Source: Saccopteryx bilineata (taxonomy: Eukaryota > Chordata > Mammalia > Chiroptera > Emballonuridae). From it: 64,000 nt of DNA. The stretch is from positions 216,440,744 to 216,504,743 of the forward strand of contig NC_089493.1 in the NCBI RefSeq assembly GCF_036850765.1, given 5' to 3'. This document shows positions 22,966 to 35,072 of this stretch, one piece after another (the stretch's first letter is position 1; every line of letters starts with the position of its first letter). The notes under the pieces were generated by a model, which saw nothing but the letters and a program-made list of their open reading frames with translations, was not told the origin of the DNA and searched no databases. The position numbers were made by a program, and so were the translations under genes.

Positions 22966-23199
22966 ATTAATTTCCAAATAAGATCATGGGGAATGAGGAC
23001 TTCAGTATATCTTTTTGGTGGACACAATAATACCATGGTTCAAACTTTTACTACTTATTTGGTGGACTAATATAATAACTTTTTTCTTGTTTAATATTCA
23101 AGAATTTTCTTATTTCAATAACTCTTTTAAGGTCATAAAAGTTTTTCTAATGTAATATGAATATGATGTACTGAATTTTGAATTAGAAACTTAATAACT

Positions 23200-23350
23200 T
23201 TAGGTAAAAACTTGATTCACTAAATCTCAGGTGTTTCCTCTGTTAAACAAAAATAATAATATCTATGCAGCACTGTCATGAAGATTAAATGAGATCATTC
23301 ATGGGACCATACCTGCTATACATAGTACCTGACATGTGATTAAAGATTTC
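23200..23350 (+). repeat. MIR SINE relic
   Basis: GAAGATTAAATGAGATCATT and TACCTGACATGTGATTAAAG match the 3' half of MIR. Confidence 0.5.
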
Positions 23351-24390
23351 CTCAATAAGTAACATTTGAATTTACAACCTTAATTACACCATTCTGTTAC
23401 TCAAAAATATTAACACCATAAATTTGTTTTTTTTTAATATCCCACAAGAATTAACATTACCTTGCTCCTAAAGGACACTCAATAATCATTTACTTTATAA
23501 ATTTTTGAAGGCAAGGCATTTGACAAGAAGCTACTAGTATTCAAGATAACACAATTCTAAATAATAAAAGAAAGTTGGAGAAAATTAGGTCAAAAGTTAA
23601 ATAACAAAATTAGTATAAAAGGTAAAGTAAGTTCACTGGTATTCTCTTTTATTTATGAGCCATACAAAGGATGGTTAGCTTATAAAAGAAATATGTATAG
23701 TGTTTCAAAGTTGAATGTTGAAGGTAAAAAACCTGTTTTGTGTTTTAAAGTAAGCAAAAAGTTCATTTAAATAATAGCATGGCACTGAGGAATCTCAGGA
23801 TTTTCTTGTTTTTAACCCAACAACAATCTGCTTTTATGCATACTTCATACACACAATACCAACTTTTCAACATGCTTTTCTCTGAAAAATTGCTTGGAAG
23901 GCTAAATAGTGTTAGTCTCATTTTTTAACTTTTCTAATGTAATAATCTGAAATTGGATTATTTAATTTCTGAGCTGGACAAAGATTTAGTAATCATTCAA
24001 TAATCTTTCATAAATAAGAAAATATTACCTGGAATAATTATGTGATTGAGCGCATACTGCTACATAGTGCCCACACTAAGCTGTTAAACCAGGACTCGTG
24101 GTCAAGTGCTCCTTCTTCTTTCCCTGTACATCCTGACAGTCAAATAGGAGATGATGATGAGGAGAGTATTCATGGATGACCTCTGGGAATGAGATTGTAG
24201 AGTCCTACTGTTTTGCAAACAGCGTCATCCTACACATGGAACATTAATATTTCTAGAAATATTGCTTGCAGAGTAAGTAAGAAATCTTTGCATAAATTAA
24301 ATCTATAATTAAAGCCTTAGAAATAGTCAATTCAGGGGAAAATTTCTTGAAAACAAGGTTCAGAATCTTTCCTTCATACTCTATATGTGA
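23351..24390. other. Unique AT-rich stretch
   Basis: No repeat or gene is recognised. It holds a perfect 18-bp palindrome, AATATTTCTAGAAATATT, at 24246-24263. Confidence 0.45.
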
Positions 24391-24563
24391 TGTTTCTGAA
24401 ACTCCACTGTGCATGGAAATCACCTGGAGATTTTGGTAATGAAGATTGTGATTCAGTGGATCCAGGGCAGGGCCTGAGAGTCTGCATTTTTAACAAGCTC
24501 CTAGATAATGTTGGTGCCTGTGACCCATGGACACACTTTGCATGCCAAGCTCAAGAATGCAGG
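24391..24563 (+). repeat. MER5-type hAT MITE relic
   Basis: GGAAATCACCTGGAGATTTT, GATTGTGATTCAGTGGATCC and GCATTTTTAACAAGCTCCTA are hallmarks of MER5A-like non-autonomous hAT elements. It is ancient. A SINE follows at once, starting at 24564. Confidence 0.7.
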
Positions 24564-24895
24564 AAGCCTGACAAGGTGGTGGCACAGTGGATAGAGCATT
24601 GGACTGGGATGCAGAAGACCCAGGTTCGAGACCCTGAGGTCACCAGCTTGAGTGCCAGCTCATCTGGTTTGAGCAAAGTTCACCAGCTTGAACCCAAGGT
24701 CGCTGGCTTGAGCACAGGGTTACTCGGTCTGCTGTAGCCCCACAGTCAAGACACATATGAGAAAGCAATCAATGAACAACTAAGGTGTCGCAATGAAAAA
24801 CTAATGATTGATGCTTCTCATCTCTCCGTTCCTGTCTGTCTATCCCTATCTATCCCTCTCTCTGACTCTCTCTCTGTCTCTGTAAAGAAAAAAAA
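24564..24895 (+). mobile_element. Type 2 long SINE
   Basis: The head GCCTGACAAGGTGGTGGCAC has a B box at GGTTCGAGACC, a long body (CACATATGAGAAAGCAATCA) and a CTCTCTGTCTC-rich tail with A-run. TSD AAGAATGCAGG lies at 24553-24563 and 24896-24906. Confidence 0.93.
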
Positions 24896-24906
24896 AAGAA
24901 TGCAGG

Positions 24907-25629
24907 GAGAAGCCAATCAGTCTGGTGTCTGGGAATGCTCCTATCCACAGGCACCAGGCTCCTCTCAGTGACCACAGTGTTTGCTACCTTGAGCCCGCTT
25001 TGACCCTTAGCTTTATTTTACTTTAATATTATATCTAATTTATTTTTTACATAGCTAGAAAAATCTTTTTGAGGGAAGGGATTGTGACTCATATTTTCTT
25101 GACTCTCTAGTGTCTAGCTAATGTTGGTCACAGAATATTTAGGATTGATTATAATGTCATAGAAAAAATGTTTGAAAAAAAACCTGTACTCAAAAAGGGA
25201 AGCTCTTTTTTAAACACTGGTTCTTGGTCAAATTGCATCATTTTGTAAGATAACCATATATATTATGTCTGCAATAAAATTAGAATCATGTCATTGTAAA
25301 ATATGTGATTTGGATCATTGTATTAATCTATAGCATAATAGTGCTTTACCTTTCTTGAAATAGAAATATTTACTGGTCATTTCTATCTGAATCTGAAAAC
25401 AGAAATTATAATTAATTATGTGTATTGATTTGCATATAATATTAATTTTTAAAGAAAAAAATTAACTAAAATTATTTAATTTAAAATAATTCATAATATT
25501 TTGAAAATTTATACTGAAAAAATTAAAAATAATTTAATCTATTGAAATACTATAACATAATAGTCATTGATAATATTAGGCACTAATTTCAGAATAAACA
25601 AGTTCTTTTTTGGTTATAAAAAAAGGATA
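24907..25629. other. AT-rich stretch, possible L2 scrap
   Basis: A short L2-like 3' phrase may lie at 25065-25150 (GGGATTGTGACTCATATTTT). The rest is AT-rich with nothing recognised. Confidence 0.35.
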
Positions 25630-26050
25630 AAATTATACATTTGGAACAACATGAATAAACCTACAGGGTATTATGCTAAGTAAAATAAGTCAGTCAGAGA
25701 AAGGCAACTGCCACATGATTACACTTATATTTGGAATCTAAGGAACAGTATAAGTGAGCAAACAAAACAGAAATAGACTTACAGATAAAGAGAACAAACT
25801 TATTGTTGCCAGATGGGAGGTGGATTTGGGAGGCTGGGTGAAACAAAGTGAAGAGATTAAGAGGTATGAGTTGACAGTTACAAAATAATATTGTAATAAC
25901 TATATATTGTGCTAGGTAGGTACTAGATTTATTGGGAGGATCACTTTGTAAATTATATAAATGTCTAACCACATTATGCTATACACCTAAAGCTAATATA
26001 AAATAATACTGAATATCATCTATAATTTAAAAATATTAAATAAAATATAA
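25630..26050 (+). mobile_element. L1 3' end fragment
   Basis: The phrases 'aaataagtcagtcagagaaaggc', 'tatttggaatctaagg', 'tgttgccagatgggagg' and 'ctatacacctaaagctaatat' match the ORF2 end and 3' UTR of mammalian L1 elements. It is 5' truncated and mutated. Confidence 0.72.
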
Positions 26051-27692
26051 AAATGAGATATAATGAATAGTGAGTAAGTGCTGAGATTAGAGGGTAGATA
26101 CTAATTTCACAAATGATCATTCCATAAGCACTTTTTTTGATTATACAAATTTGCTATTTTACAACACAGAAGAGAATACTTACAATATCAACGATCCCTT
26201 ATATTTTACATGCACTGCATGTTTGTGATTTATTAGTTCCAAAGGAAAACATACACGTAGTACTCACTGAGCATCAACAAAGAAGTATATAGAAATTGAC
26301 AATTTAATGTGCTCATTTGGATTATAGAGAAAATGACAAAAATGCCCTATTTTTTTATGCACAGGAATGGAATGAATTAGAAACACTCCCCAGGATTGTG
26401 TATCATCTGAGCATCAACAAAGGATGCAAAGTCACTGGACACAGTTCTGTCCTTGGCATTTTTTTCTGGCTAAGTAAATTATATAATGATATCGAGTGAC
26501 AAAATTTTACTAAGTTTATAGAGAAATCATATTATACCTGTCTCTTTTGGGAGTGACCTTCTCAATTTTTTTAGTGCAAAATTTGATATGCAGCATTGGT
26601 GAACCCATGTGCAAATAAGTTATGTTTTAACATTTTTTTTGTATCTTGTGGTTAGAAAGCTGTGCTGACAAAGAGAGTGGAGAAAGACTGGCTTTTTTTT
26701 TTTATATACATTGAGGACTAAATCTATGTAAGGAGATGACCCTCAAAAATGATGTATTGTTTTCAAGGGTGTCAATCGAAAAGGTGAATGTCAGTGGTGA
26801 CAGGTATACAGCAGGGACAACAGCCGGTGGCATCAATGACTTTGTCCTTGGTCATAAAGTAACAAGTGCTGGGTAAGGACTAAGGAATGCCAGATCCTGA
26901 CAACTAGCATTACATGCAACTAAAGAGATTGTAAGGTAAAGGTCAAAATGTTATATCAGAAGAAAAGAATCTCTACAGACTGGTGACTAAGGCAACAAGT
27001 TAAGTATTGAGGTTCAGAATAAAAGATCTCCTAGCATGCCTAGCAACATGTTCTGCCTTTGTTTTGACTGTTTACTTCTCCCTTGCCTTTCTATGAGCAG
27101 GAGAATCACATAGGGTAAGTGGCCTTCAGGTGGGAAGAGACTGGTGTGGGTAGGATGTAACAACTAGTTAGTGAAAATGCTGACCTGTTCCCTTGGTACC
27201 TGGAGTCAAGCTGAATTATGAGAACAACTAAAGTCAACTCTGTTTTAGACTTCTGTGAAGCTATGAGGCAGAATAATAATGCTTCTCTCCCCATCTCCCT
27301 CAAAACTATCTTTTTTCTCTCAAGTATTATCAAGGGAGGCTGAGCACAATATTGAAAAGCCAGTGGGTGAATATCCTTACTTTATTCTTATTCAAGTGTC
27401 TTTTTCTCAGTAGCCTCAACTAGAGTCATACTCTCTCTCTCAAGCATAGTTAATTTTAGGGGAAAAAATGTATACATATCCAGATAAAGAAAATGAAACA
27501 ATAGCACAAAGGTTGAAGGGAAGTGAAGCATATATTTAAAAAAGAAACTATACACAGTCAATTCTGCCTGCTTTTGAGATAAAACAGATAAAGTAGAAAA
27601 TGATTTTTGGAACACCTCTTAGTAAATTGTTTTGGAACTTGTTTTTTCCTTAATCCTTCGGCACATTTTAGCTTTCCCCATAATTACCTATG
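26051..27692. other. Unique stretch, no gene seen
   Basis: No clear repeat family. Short ORFs (26317-26499 plus, 27106-27333 minus, 27388-27615 minus) lack domains and splice context. Confidence 0.45.
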
Positions 27693-27734
27693 GGCGTTCC
27701 CTGGTTGTCTAGTGGTTAGGATTCGGCTCTCTCT
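27693..27734 (+). mobile_element. Tailless insert resembling the 5' half of tRNA-Glu
   Basis: The 42-bp insert contains TCCCTGGTTGTCTAGTGGTT and AGGATTCGGC, the 5' half of tRNA-Glu through the D arm to the anticodon region, and then stops. It is flanked by the perfect 16-bp repeat CCCATAATTACCTATG (27677-27692 and 27735-27750). There is no poly(A) and no 3' half, so it is not a tRNA gene. It may be a tailless retropseudogene of a truncated tRNA, or a fragment captured during break repair. Confidence 0.8.
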
Positions 27735-27894
27735 CCCATAATTACCTATGCATTCTAATTTCTCTTAGCCACTGCCATGCTGTCTTCCTAAAATAAGGTC
27801 ACTCTATAAGCATGAAATTTAATATATATTAATAATAATAAATTATGAGTTGTTGAATTTGTAATAAATTTGTTGTTTAACAGAGACTAAAATA

Positions 27895-28075
27895 TTTTAC
27901 CATATCAACCTATTTAATCCTCACAACAATTTTGAATGGGTAGATTCATTTTACAAATGAGAAAACCATGGCAAAGAGAGGTTAACTAACATGCTCAACT
28001 CACATAGCACTAATTGGCAGAGTTGAGATTCTAACCAAGTTAGACTAACTTCAAAGCCTATCCTATTGGAGTATT
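27895..28075 (-). repeat. MIR SINE relic
   Basis: Reverse complement of MIR: TTTAATCCTCACAACAATTT, then ATTTTACAAATGAGAAAACC, AAGAGAGGTTAACTAACATG and GGCAGAGTTGAGATTCTAAC. This is one of the better preserved MIRs here. Confidence 0.72.
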
Positions 28076-28097
28076 ATCTGGGACATGGACATTGGTG

Positions 28098-28178
28098 TGA
28101 TTCTCCAGTCAGGGCACATGCAGGAGTAGCTCGATGTTCCTCTCTCTCTCTCCCTGACTCTCTCAAAAGAAAAAAATA
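28098..28178 (+). mobile_element. VES-type SINE tail fragment
   Basis: CAGTCAGGGCACATGCAGGA, then TCGATGTTCCTCTCTCTC and an A-rich end, match the 3' half of the classic bat VES SINE. The head is missing and no TSD was found. Confidence 0.55.
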
Positions 28179-28288
28179 GCTTATCTTAGTAACCACCAAG
28201 ATATATATAAGCCAAAGTTATTTAAGTATAATGTTTGCATGTGAAATATTTGTTATTTTGAAGTGCTTTTTGGTCATGCTTGCTTCTT

Positions 28289-28594
28289 AAAGTCAGAGAG
28301 AGGGATAGGTAGGGACAGACAAACAGGAACAAAGAGAGATGAGAAGCATCAACCATCAGTTTTTCATTGTGGCACCATAGTTGTTCATTGATTGCTTTCT
28401 CATATGTGCCTCGACCGTGGGGCTACAGCAGACTAGTAACCCTGTGCTCAAACCAGCAACCTTGGGCCAAAGCTGGTGAGCTTTGCTCAAACCAGATGAG
28501 CCCGTGCTCAAGCTGGCAATCTTGGGGTCTCGAACCTGGCTCCTCTGCAACCCAGTCCAATGCTCTATCCACTGTACCACCACTGAGTCAGGTA
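28289..28594 (-). mobile_element. Type 2 long SINE
   Basis: The head is at the right (plus strand ...CCACCACTGAGTCAGGT). TSD ATGCTTGCTTCTT lies at 28276-28288 and 28595-28607. Confidence 0.93.
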
Positions 28595-28607
28595 ATGCTT
28601 GCTTCTT

Positions 28608-30999
28608 CTAAACAAATAGAATGTCATTTTATTCTATTCTTCATTTTGATTTTTGCATAATTCGCAAAAGTAAAGCAACTCATTGCCCAATTTATTCCAG
28701 GTTCCAGGAGATTGATAGCTAGACTTATTTCACAGACAATCATCAATTTCAGTTTAGGAAGTTTTTATACTGGCCACAGATATCAATTAGCTTATTTTTT
28801 TATAGTTTAGTGTATTAGAAAAGTATAAAACAAAACTCTAAGTCAAAGGAGAAGATAACATCCTGGGGGTAGAATACCAGATACAGTATATGGTCTTGGG
28901 TAAATCCTGAAGGGTTCAGTTCCACTATTTGTAAATAATGGGATAAAAAGAGGTAATATTTAAGAAAGCTTCTAGAACTAAAATTTGATGAATTTATATA
29001 TTACTGGAGAATAAAAAATATTTTTTAGTAGAAATATCTTCCTTACTCAGGAAATTTAAAACCATTCCAGATAATATATAGCAAAGAACTTTTCTATCAA
29101 AGGAAAAGAACTTTTACTAAGTTGTCTCAAAGCACTTATTTTCTCAGATTACTATATAATATTTTTTTTACATCTTTGAAAAGTGAACCATTTCTCTTAG
29201 AAATCCTGATTTCTTGATACTCTGTTAAATATGTCTAAAAGCAAATTATTATTTGAAGAAAAATAAGTAACAACTTTTTTTCAGCAGGCCAGAGAAGCCA
29301 CAATCATGCTAGGGTTTATGATGACACAAACTTTTCCTAAACACTAAAGCAAGACATTGCTCCTAGCACTCTACCATCTGCTGCAGATATTTTAGAATTC
29401 TAAAGCACTAACAATGATGCAATTTGCTACATTTTGAGTTGCATTTTACAACTCTCTCTTTGCTGAATTACTATTGATGACATTAAAACCCTTTATAAAT
29501 CAAGACAACACATTTGCTTGCTATTGCCATCAAAGAGCTGTCAGCTACTCTTCTTTTTCTCTACCTGCTACCTCCTTCTGGGTCAGCAATGTTTAAACCC
29601 TTTTAGAAAATGAGACTCAGAACACAACATCATTATCTATGTTACCAATTGCTCACAAGAGAACATGCCCAGGAGGAATGCAATATTAATGGGAAGAGGG
29701 AATAAACTGGGAAGTTCAGTAAGAAATTAATGACAATTTTTTTAATCTTCTCATATGCAGTATTCTCTAGATTTATGGCAACCAAAGGCCTGAAGTTTCT
29801 AAAGTAAGTTATACAAAGTGGGAAAATCAAGTAGCTAAAACATTTCTTCATGAGAACAGAGGTAAAACTTGGAAAACCACTCGAGAAAATAAGTACCTGA
29901 AATAAGAAATAAATGGAAGGAGTTAAGATTTAAAGGTGTGATAGACTTAAATTCTTCCTTTTCTCCTGAAAGTTGAGCCAGTAAGATATCTTCATAGATA
30001 GGTAAGTTTTAACAATTCCAACTTCAAATTATTTTCAGCCAGTGATATTTGGCTCTGCATAAATGCTCACTTAGAGGAGCAGAAAGAAAAAAAATCACCA
30101 ACAATTGTGAAAGAGTTTCAGCTCAGCTCAGCACCTGATAGACTATGGTCACCAGTTTCAAACTTCAGAAAATATTAGCAGCTGTTACTTTCTAAAAGTA
30201 ACGGAGGTATTCAAACATTTGCCCTGGAGAGATGACACCTGTCAGAAAAAATAACAGGATAAAATTTCTTCATTCATTTTAAAGGACATATTTTATAAGA
30301 GATTTTCATCTACTGAAAACAATCATTTTTGGTATTTTGGGTTAGTTCCTTAGCCAAATCTTTTTCTTAATACTAGACTCTAAAGAATATCTTCTTGTAT
30401 TCAAATTTCTCATATTTCTATTATGTTTTATTAATAAAATAATATTAACTGTTGGTATATCTGTTATAAAACCCATAGTTATAATAGTCCTAGATTCATA
30501 AATATTAGCTTATTTATTAGAAAAATATATATTTAAATATTGATGTTAAGAATTTACAGGTATTTGTCTAATTGCTTTTTTATTTTTTGTAAACAAGACA
30601 TTATTTCAAAGAAAAGCTAAGATACATTGAAAATAATTTTTTTTTGTTTTTAGGTTTCAGGATAAGAAAGAATAAAGAGTTTATATTACATAACATCTTC
30701 ACTCCCAGTGTTCTGTGTAAAATGAGGGAAAAGCAAGTGACTTCACAAACGACACTGAGGGCTGAGTCACCACACTTGGAAGTGGCAAACTGTCACCTTA
30801 TTTTTAATTACTGAACACTTAGTGCAACTGAAAGAGTGGAGAGGTTACAAGCAGGTGGCCAGGCAAAATGCAAATGAATCACTTGGAGAAAAGTCACAAA
30901 CATAGTCTGCCATGACAGCAAAACATTTGGGAATAAAAGGACACCCCTCCATGATCCCACACAAGTCCTCATCCAGAGGCCTTTCCTCTGTATAATAAC
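28608..30999. other. Unique stretch, possible regulatory DNA near 30700-30960
   Basis: No repeat or gene is recognised. Around 30700-30960 base composition is less AT-rich, with an AP-1-like TGAGTCA (30763-30769) and a perfect octamer ATGCAAAT (30868-30875). That is suggestive only. Confidence 0.35.
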
Positions 31000-31210
31000 A
31001 GTAGAAATAGTAACAGCAATAATATGCATTGTGCATTTACTATTTGCTAGTTCACAAGATAGACACTTTACATGCACTCTTTCTAAACACTAAACCAGTC
31101 CTACAAAGTGGACATTATTACTTTTACTTATAAATGAGAAAAGTCCAGCTCACATAGGCAGAGTTGTCTATGGTTCTAATTCTAAGAAGGAGATAAACTG
31201 GGCATTTACC
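31000..31210 (-). repeat. Probable MIR SINE relic
   Basis: 'cacaagatagacactttacatgc', 'aaagtggacattatta' and 'taaatgagaaaagtcc' fit the reverse complement of MIR, weakly. Confidence 0.42.
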
Positions 31211-34200
31211 TGTTTATGACCTCAGAACTGTTTAATATCAAAGCCCACAGTCTATTCAACATACTTTGCTGCAGCATCTTTGGTTGTATATAAGGTTGTT
31301 TCTAGGAACATGGACTAATAAAAGGACCCAAGGACTTAAACTTGAATCAGTAAAAATCAGTTATATACTCATTTTCCCAGAAAAGAAAGTGGGAAAACAA
31401 GTACAATAGACACATGAAATGCAGATTTAACATACAACTGAGCTCACTAAATTAGAAATGTCTAGCTCAGATTACATCCTATGGCACTTATTTGAAATCC
31501 TTCACCTAAGTCTTTGAATGTTCTAAATGAATCACCTCCCTCCCTTTTCCTTTCTCACCTTGTGAAGGCTGACTCAGGCCTGCAATGAACTAGTTCGTGT
31601 ATTACAGTCTTTAGAGTAAGAACCAAGTTCAGTTAGAGGAAGTAAAACAAGGCAGCCTTTTCCATCCTCCCTTGAGTCTGTAATTCTAATTTATTAGCTC
31701 TGACCTGCTTCTGATCAAATAGGAGAAGCCAGTTTCTAACCCTTGGGACTCTTTCTTTCTGGTTATGATGCCCAGAAGAAAATGCTTCTAGCTTCTCATA
31801 ACTAGTCATATGCGATACATTAGTAATAATACCCATGCAATCACCCTAGTTTTGAATGTATATAGTTCTGGACATTTTTATCAATATACGATTATAATTT
31901 TAAATGTTTCTAAAAGTTTTATTGAGCTATGATTTCCAGTCTATAATCAAAGAAGGTCAAATTTGGACTTTAAGAAATATTTTAATTACTTGGAAAATTC
32001 AAGAATGCCTTTAACCATTACCATAGAGTGACAATCCAAGGGAAAATCCTACAACTTAATAAAATAAAGTGTTCATAATTATAAACAGAAAGACCCCTCT
32101 GTAAGCAGTGCATGCTGATGAAGGTAGCTTTCTCTACAAATGAATGCTTGATACCCAGGAAAGGGATATTCAAAGTTAGACAGTCATTTACCTTTCATTC
32201 TATTTTATTTTAATCTTATTTTTATTTGTAAATATACTATAAACAGTTCATCAAGAAAATTTTTTGATATGCTGCAGATGGTGAGGGGATTGCTTTATTT
32301 TTCAGAATCTTGGTCATTTGCCTTGTTAAAATAGGTCCCAAAGTTACAGTTAAGAAAAGGTATTTATTTTCTAACTACTTTTCTATTGTTCACAAAAGTG
32401 TATTATTTCTCAGTTAGAACTAAACATCAGGATCTTAACACCTGGGTTCTCTTTTTGATTTCCTTTGTAATTGTATTTGACTGTGTAAATCTTGTTTACT
32501 TTTCAAATATTTAAGAATGTTTAAAAAAGAACACTGCTACTCCCATAAACAATTTAACGAAGTTTAATGAATTAATATTTACAAAATAACTTGAACATCC
32601 TGAAGTTTCTTAGAGCTTTGAAATATTAAAGTAATATGTTGTTTTAATATCTACTCTTTAATATTTTGACTTTATTTAAAAATAATGTTTCCCCAAAATA
32701 TTAGAAACATCAGAGTAAGCTGAGAAACAGATTTCAGCATTGTCATGTCAGTAAGGCAGTTTTTTGTATGCTTTGCCAATATCTTTGTAGGTTTCCTTGT
32801 TAATCATTTTACTTTATTATTTACTCCATATATATTTCCATGAAGAGTTCTTAACTTGATGAAAATCTGATTTCTTGATCCACAATCAAATCTTCCTATG
32901 GCCAGCTGCTGTGTCTTCATAACTGTGAAAATATTACATCTCTTTTCAAGTTGGCTCTAATACAAAGAAGGTTAGTAAGCTAACCCAATTAAATTGAACA
33001 TATCTGCAAGTTTAGATGATTATTGTTGTTGTCTATGAGGGCTGGGATCCACAGTGATGGATTGCTGGCTACTCTAGTGAATTCTAAAGGGGAAAAATAT
33101 CCCATCTTGGATTAGCTTGAATTGGTTTACATGAAGGTTTTATAATGCAAATTGGAGAAATTGGACTTAGTAACAACCTACACTGTTTTATTCTCCTGTC
33201 TCAAAATCACAGGAAGCTTTCTTAAGAATGATGCTTCATCCTCATTAATAAGCTCAGTGTTGTCCATATTTGTCTGATATGAAGCTGCCATACCTTGTCA
33301 CCAATTACAGACTCTGAAAAGACCCAACTCATTATAGCACTTAAATTGCTTGCTCCTGAAGGTGATGGTTGGTGTGTCTCTTCTACCTCTTGCCTACAAG
33401 AAAATCACCTGGAAGTGAATAGATATCAATCAAAAGCTACAAAATAAAATTAAAAAGAATTAATAAAGAATATGGTTAGAATATTTAGCAGTTTATTGCA
33501 CAGAAAAGACTATAGATCAGACAAATAAAATGCAATGCTAAAGAGACTCTTTTGAACATTTTAATCACATGAAACATACCTGTCCATAAATTTGGGGCCA
33601 ATAAATTTTCTGAATGAGAATCACACTTGTGGACCAAAGTAGGCTGTGTGCTGTTCTGTCATTGTTGTATTAAAACGAGATACAACGTTTGAAAACATTA
33701 TTTCTCTGTTTCTCATTGCATTTCTAGGTGGTAGAAACCCAAGCACCATGAGAGAGAATTCTGACCCTTAGATGGCATCACTCTGAATTAACAACCTGGT
33801 ACACAGGAGGTTTCCAATAAATTGTGATTAATCAGTAAATTGAGATATCAGTTAATGAATTGCTATGTTTACTGGGCAAGAAAGGGCATAGCAGAATATT
33901 CATCTGCCAAAGGAAAGCTAACATATGCAGCTCGAGTATATGCAAAACACATTTGAAATGCATTCAAAGAACATTCCTTTCCAGGTACAATAAAGAGCTA
34001 TTTATTCTAGTTGAGTTCAAAAGCAAAAAAATTCTTCACAAATTTCCTATTTTAAGCAAGTATAGGGAAAAATGTATATACTTTCCTTTTTGCCTCTTTG
34101 CATGAGTTTATTCACAGCCAATAAAGACTATTTTAATAATAGGAACTCTCCAAAGAACTTGGCCCCACACCACCCCAGCTACAATATTGAGTCAGCCAAG

Positions 34201-34640
34201 GGCAAGATGAAAAGGCTCACAGAAATTTTTTAGAAGCTAGAATGCAATTATTAGCTCAGTGTCTGGAACATAAATATTTCCTAGTCATTTACAATATGTT
34301 TCAAAGTGTTTGTAGACCTTGTGGTGTCATTCAACATATTATGCCTCATTTGGAAATAAAATGTTCAATATCAACATCATCAGATTCCTCTTGACAAGAG
34401 GGTCAATAAATTATGCTTATTCTTTTAAGAAGTCCACTTACTCTAGTTTACTATGTCTTCAAATGTAGTGAGAACGCAGTTTTTATAAAGCATCAATTTT
34501 TGTGTAAATATGTATGTGTGTAGTATGTTCTAGAAATTATATAAAATTTCTAAGGATCTAAAAACAATTTCAGACCCTTAACATCTTTAATAACATAGTT
34601 ATTAGGCTCTATGGAGGAATAACTGATACTTTTAGAATAC
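31211..34640. other. 3.4-kb unique stretch
   Basis: AT-rich with no repeat family or gene that I can name. Short open frames (31633-31836 minus, 33860-34105 plus) have no domain. Confidence 0.45.
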
Positions 34641-34656
34641 TGATGATTATATTTTA

Positions 34657-35056
34657 TATTTATTTATTTATTTATTTATTTGTTTATTTATTTTGTATTT
34701 TTCCGAAGCTGGAAACGGGGAGAGACAGTCAGACAGACTCCCGCATGCTCCCGACCGGGATAGACCCGGCACGCCCACCAGGGGGCGATGCTCTGCCCCT
34801 CCAGGGCTTCGCTCTGTTGCGACCAGAGTCACTCTAGCGCCTGGGGCAGAGGCCAAGGAGCCATCCTCAGCGCCCAGGCTATCTTTGCTCCAATGGAGCC
34901 TCGGCTGCGGGAAGGGAAGAGAGAGACAGAGAGGAAGGAGAGGGGGAGGGGTGGAGAAGCAGATGGGCGCTTCTCCTGTGTGCCCTGGCTGGGAATCGAA
35001 CCCGGGACCTACGCACGCCAGGCCGATGCTCTACCACTGAGCCAACCGGCCAGGGC
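34657..35056 (-). mobile_element. Type 1 (VES-like) SINE, full length
   Basis: The head is at the right (GAGCCAACCGGCCAGGGC) and a (TTTA)n tail at the left. B box complement GGGAATCGAACCCGGG is intact. TSD TGATGATTATATTTTA lies at 34641-34656 and 35057-35072. The 115- and 96-codon frames inside it are not genes. Confidence 0.94.
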
Positions 35057-35072
35057 TGATGATTATATTTTA

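Larger units (their letters stand above)
21727..23038 (-). repeat. MLT1-like LTR with two later insertions
   Basis: The outer parts are 21727-21996 (GTATTAGTTCCCTAGGTTGT, then a degraded body) and about 22966-23038 (CCAAATAAGATCATGGGG and TTTTTGGTGGACACAATAAT). They read as the two ends of one minus-strand LTR. Between them sit a SINE insertion (21997-22568) and an L1 fragment (about 22586-22965). Confidence 0.6.

Noticed and set aside
27698..27734. tRNA-Glu gene
   Set aside because: Only the 5' half is present; the anticodon arm, T arm and acceptor 3' strand are missing.
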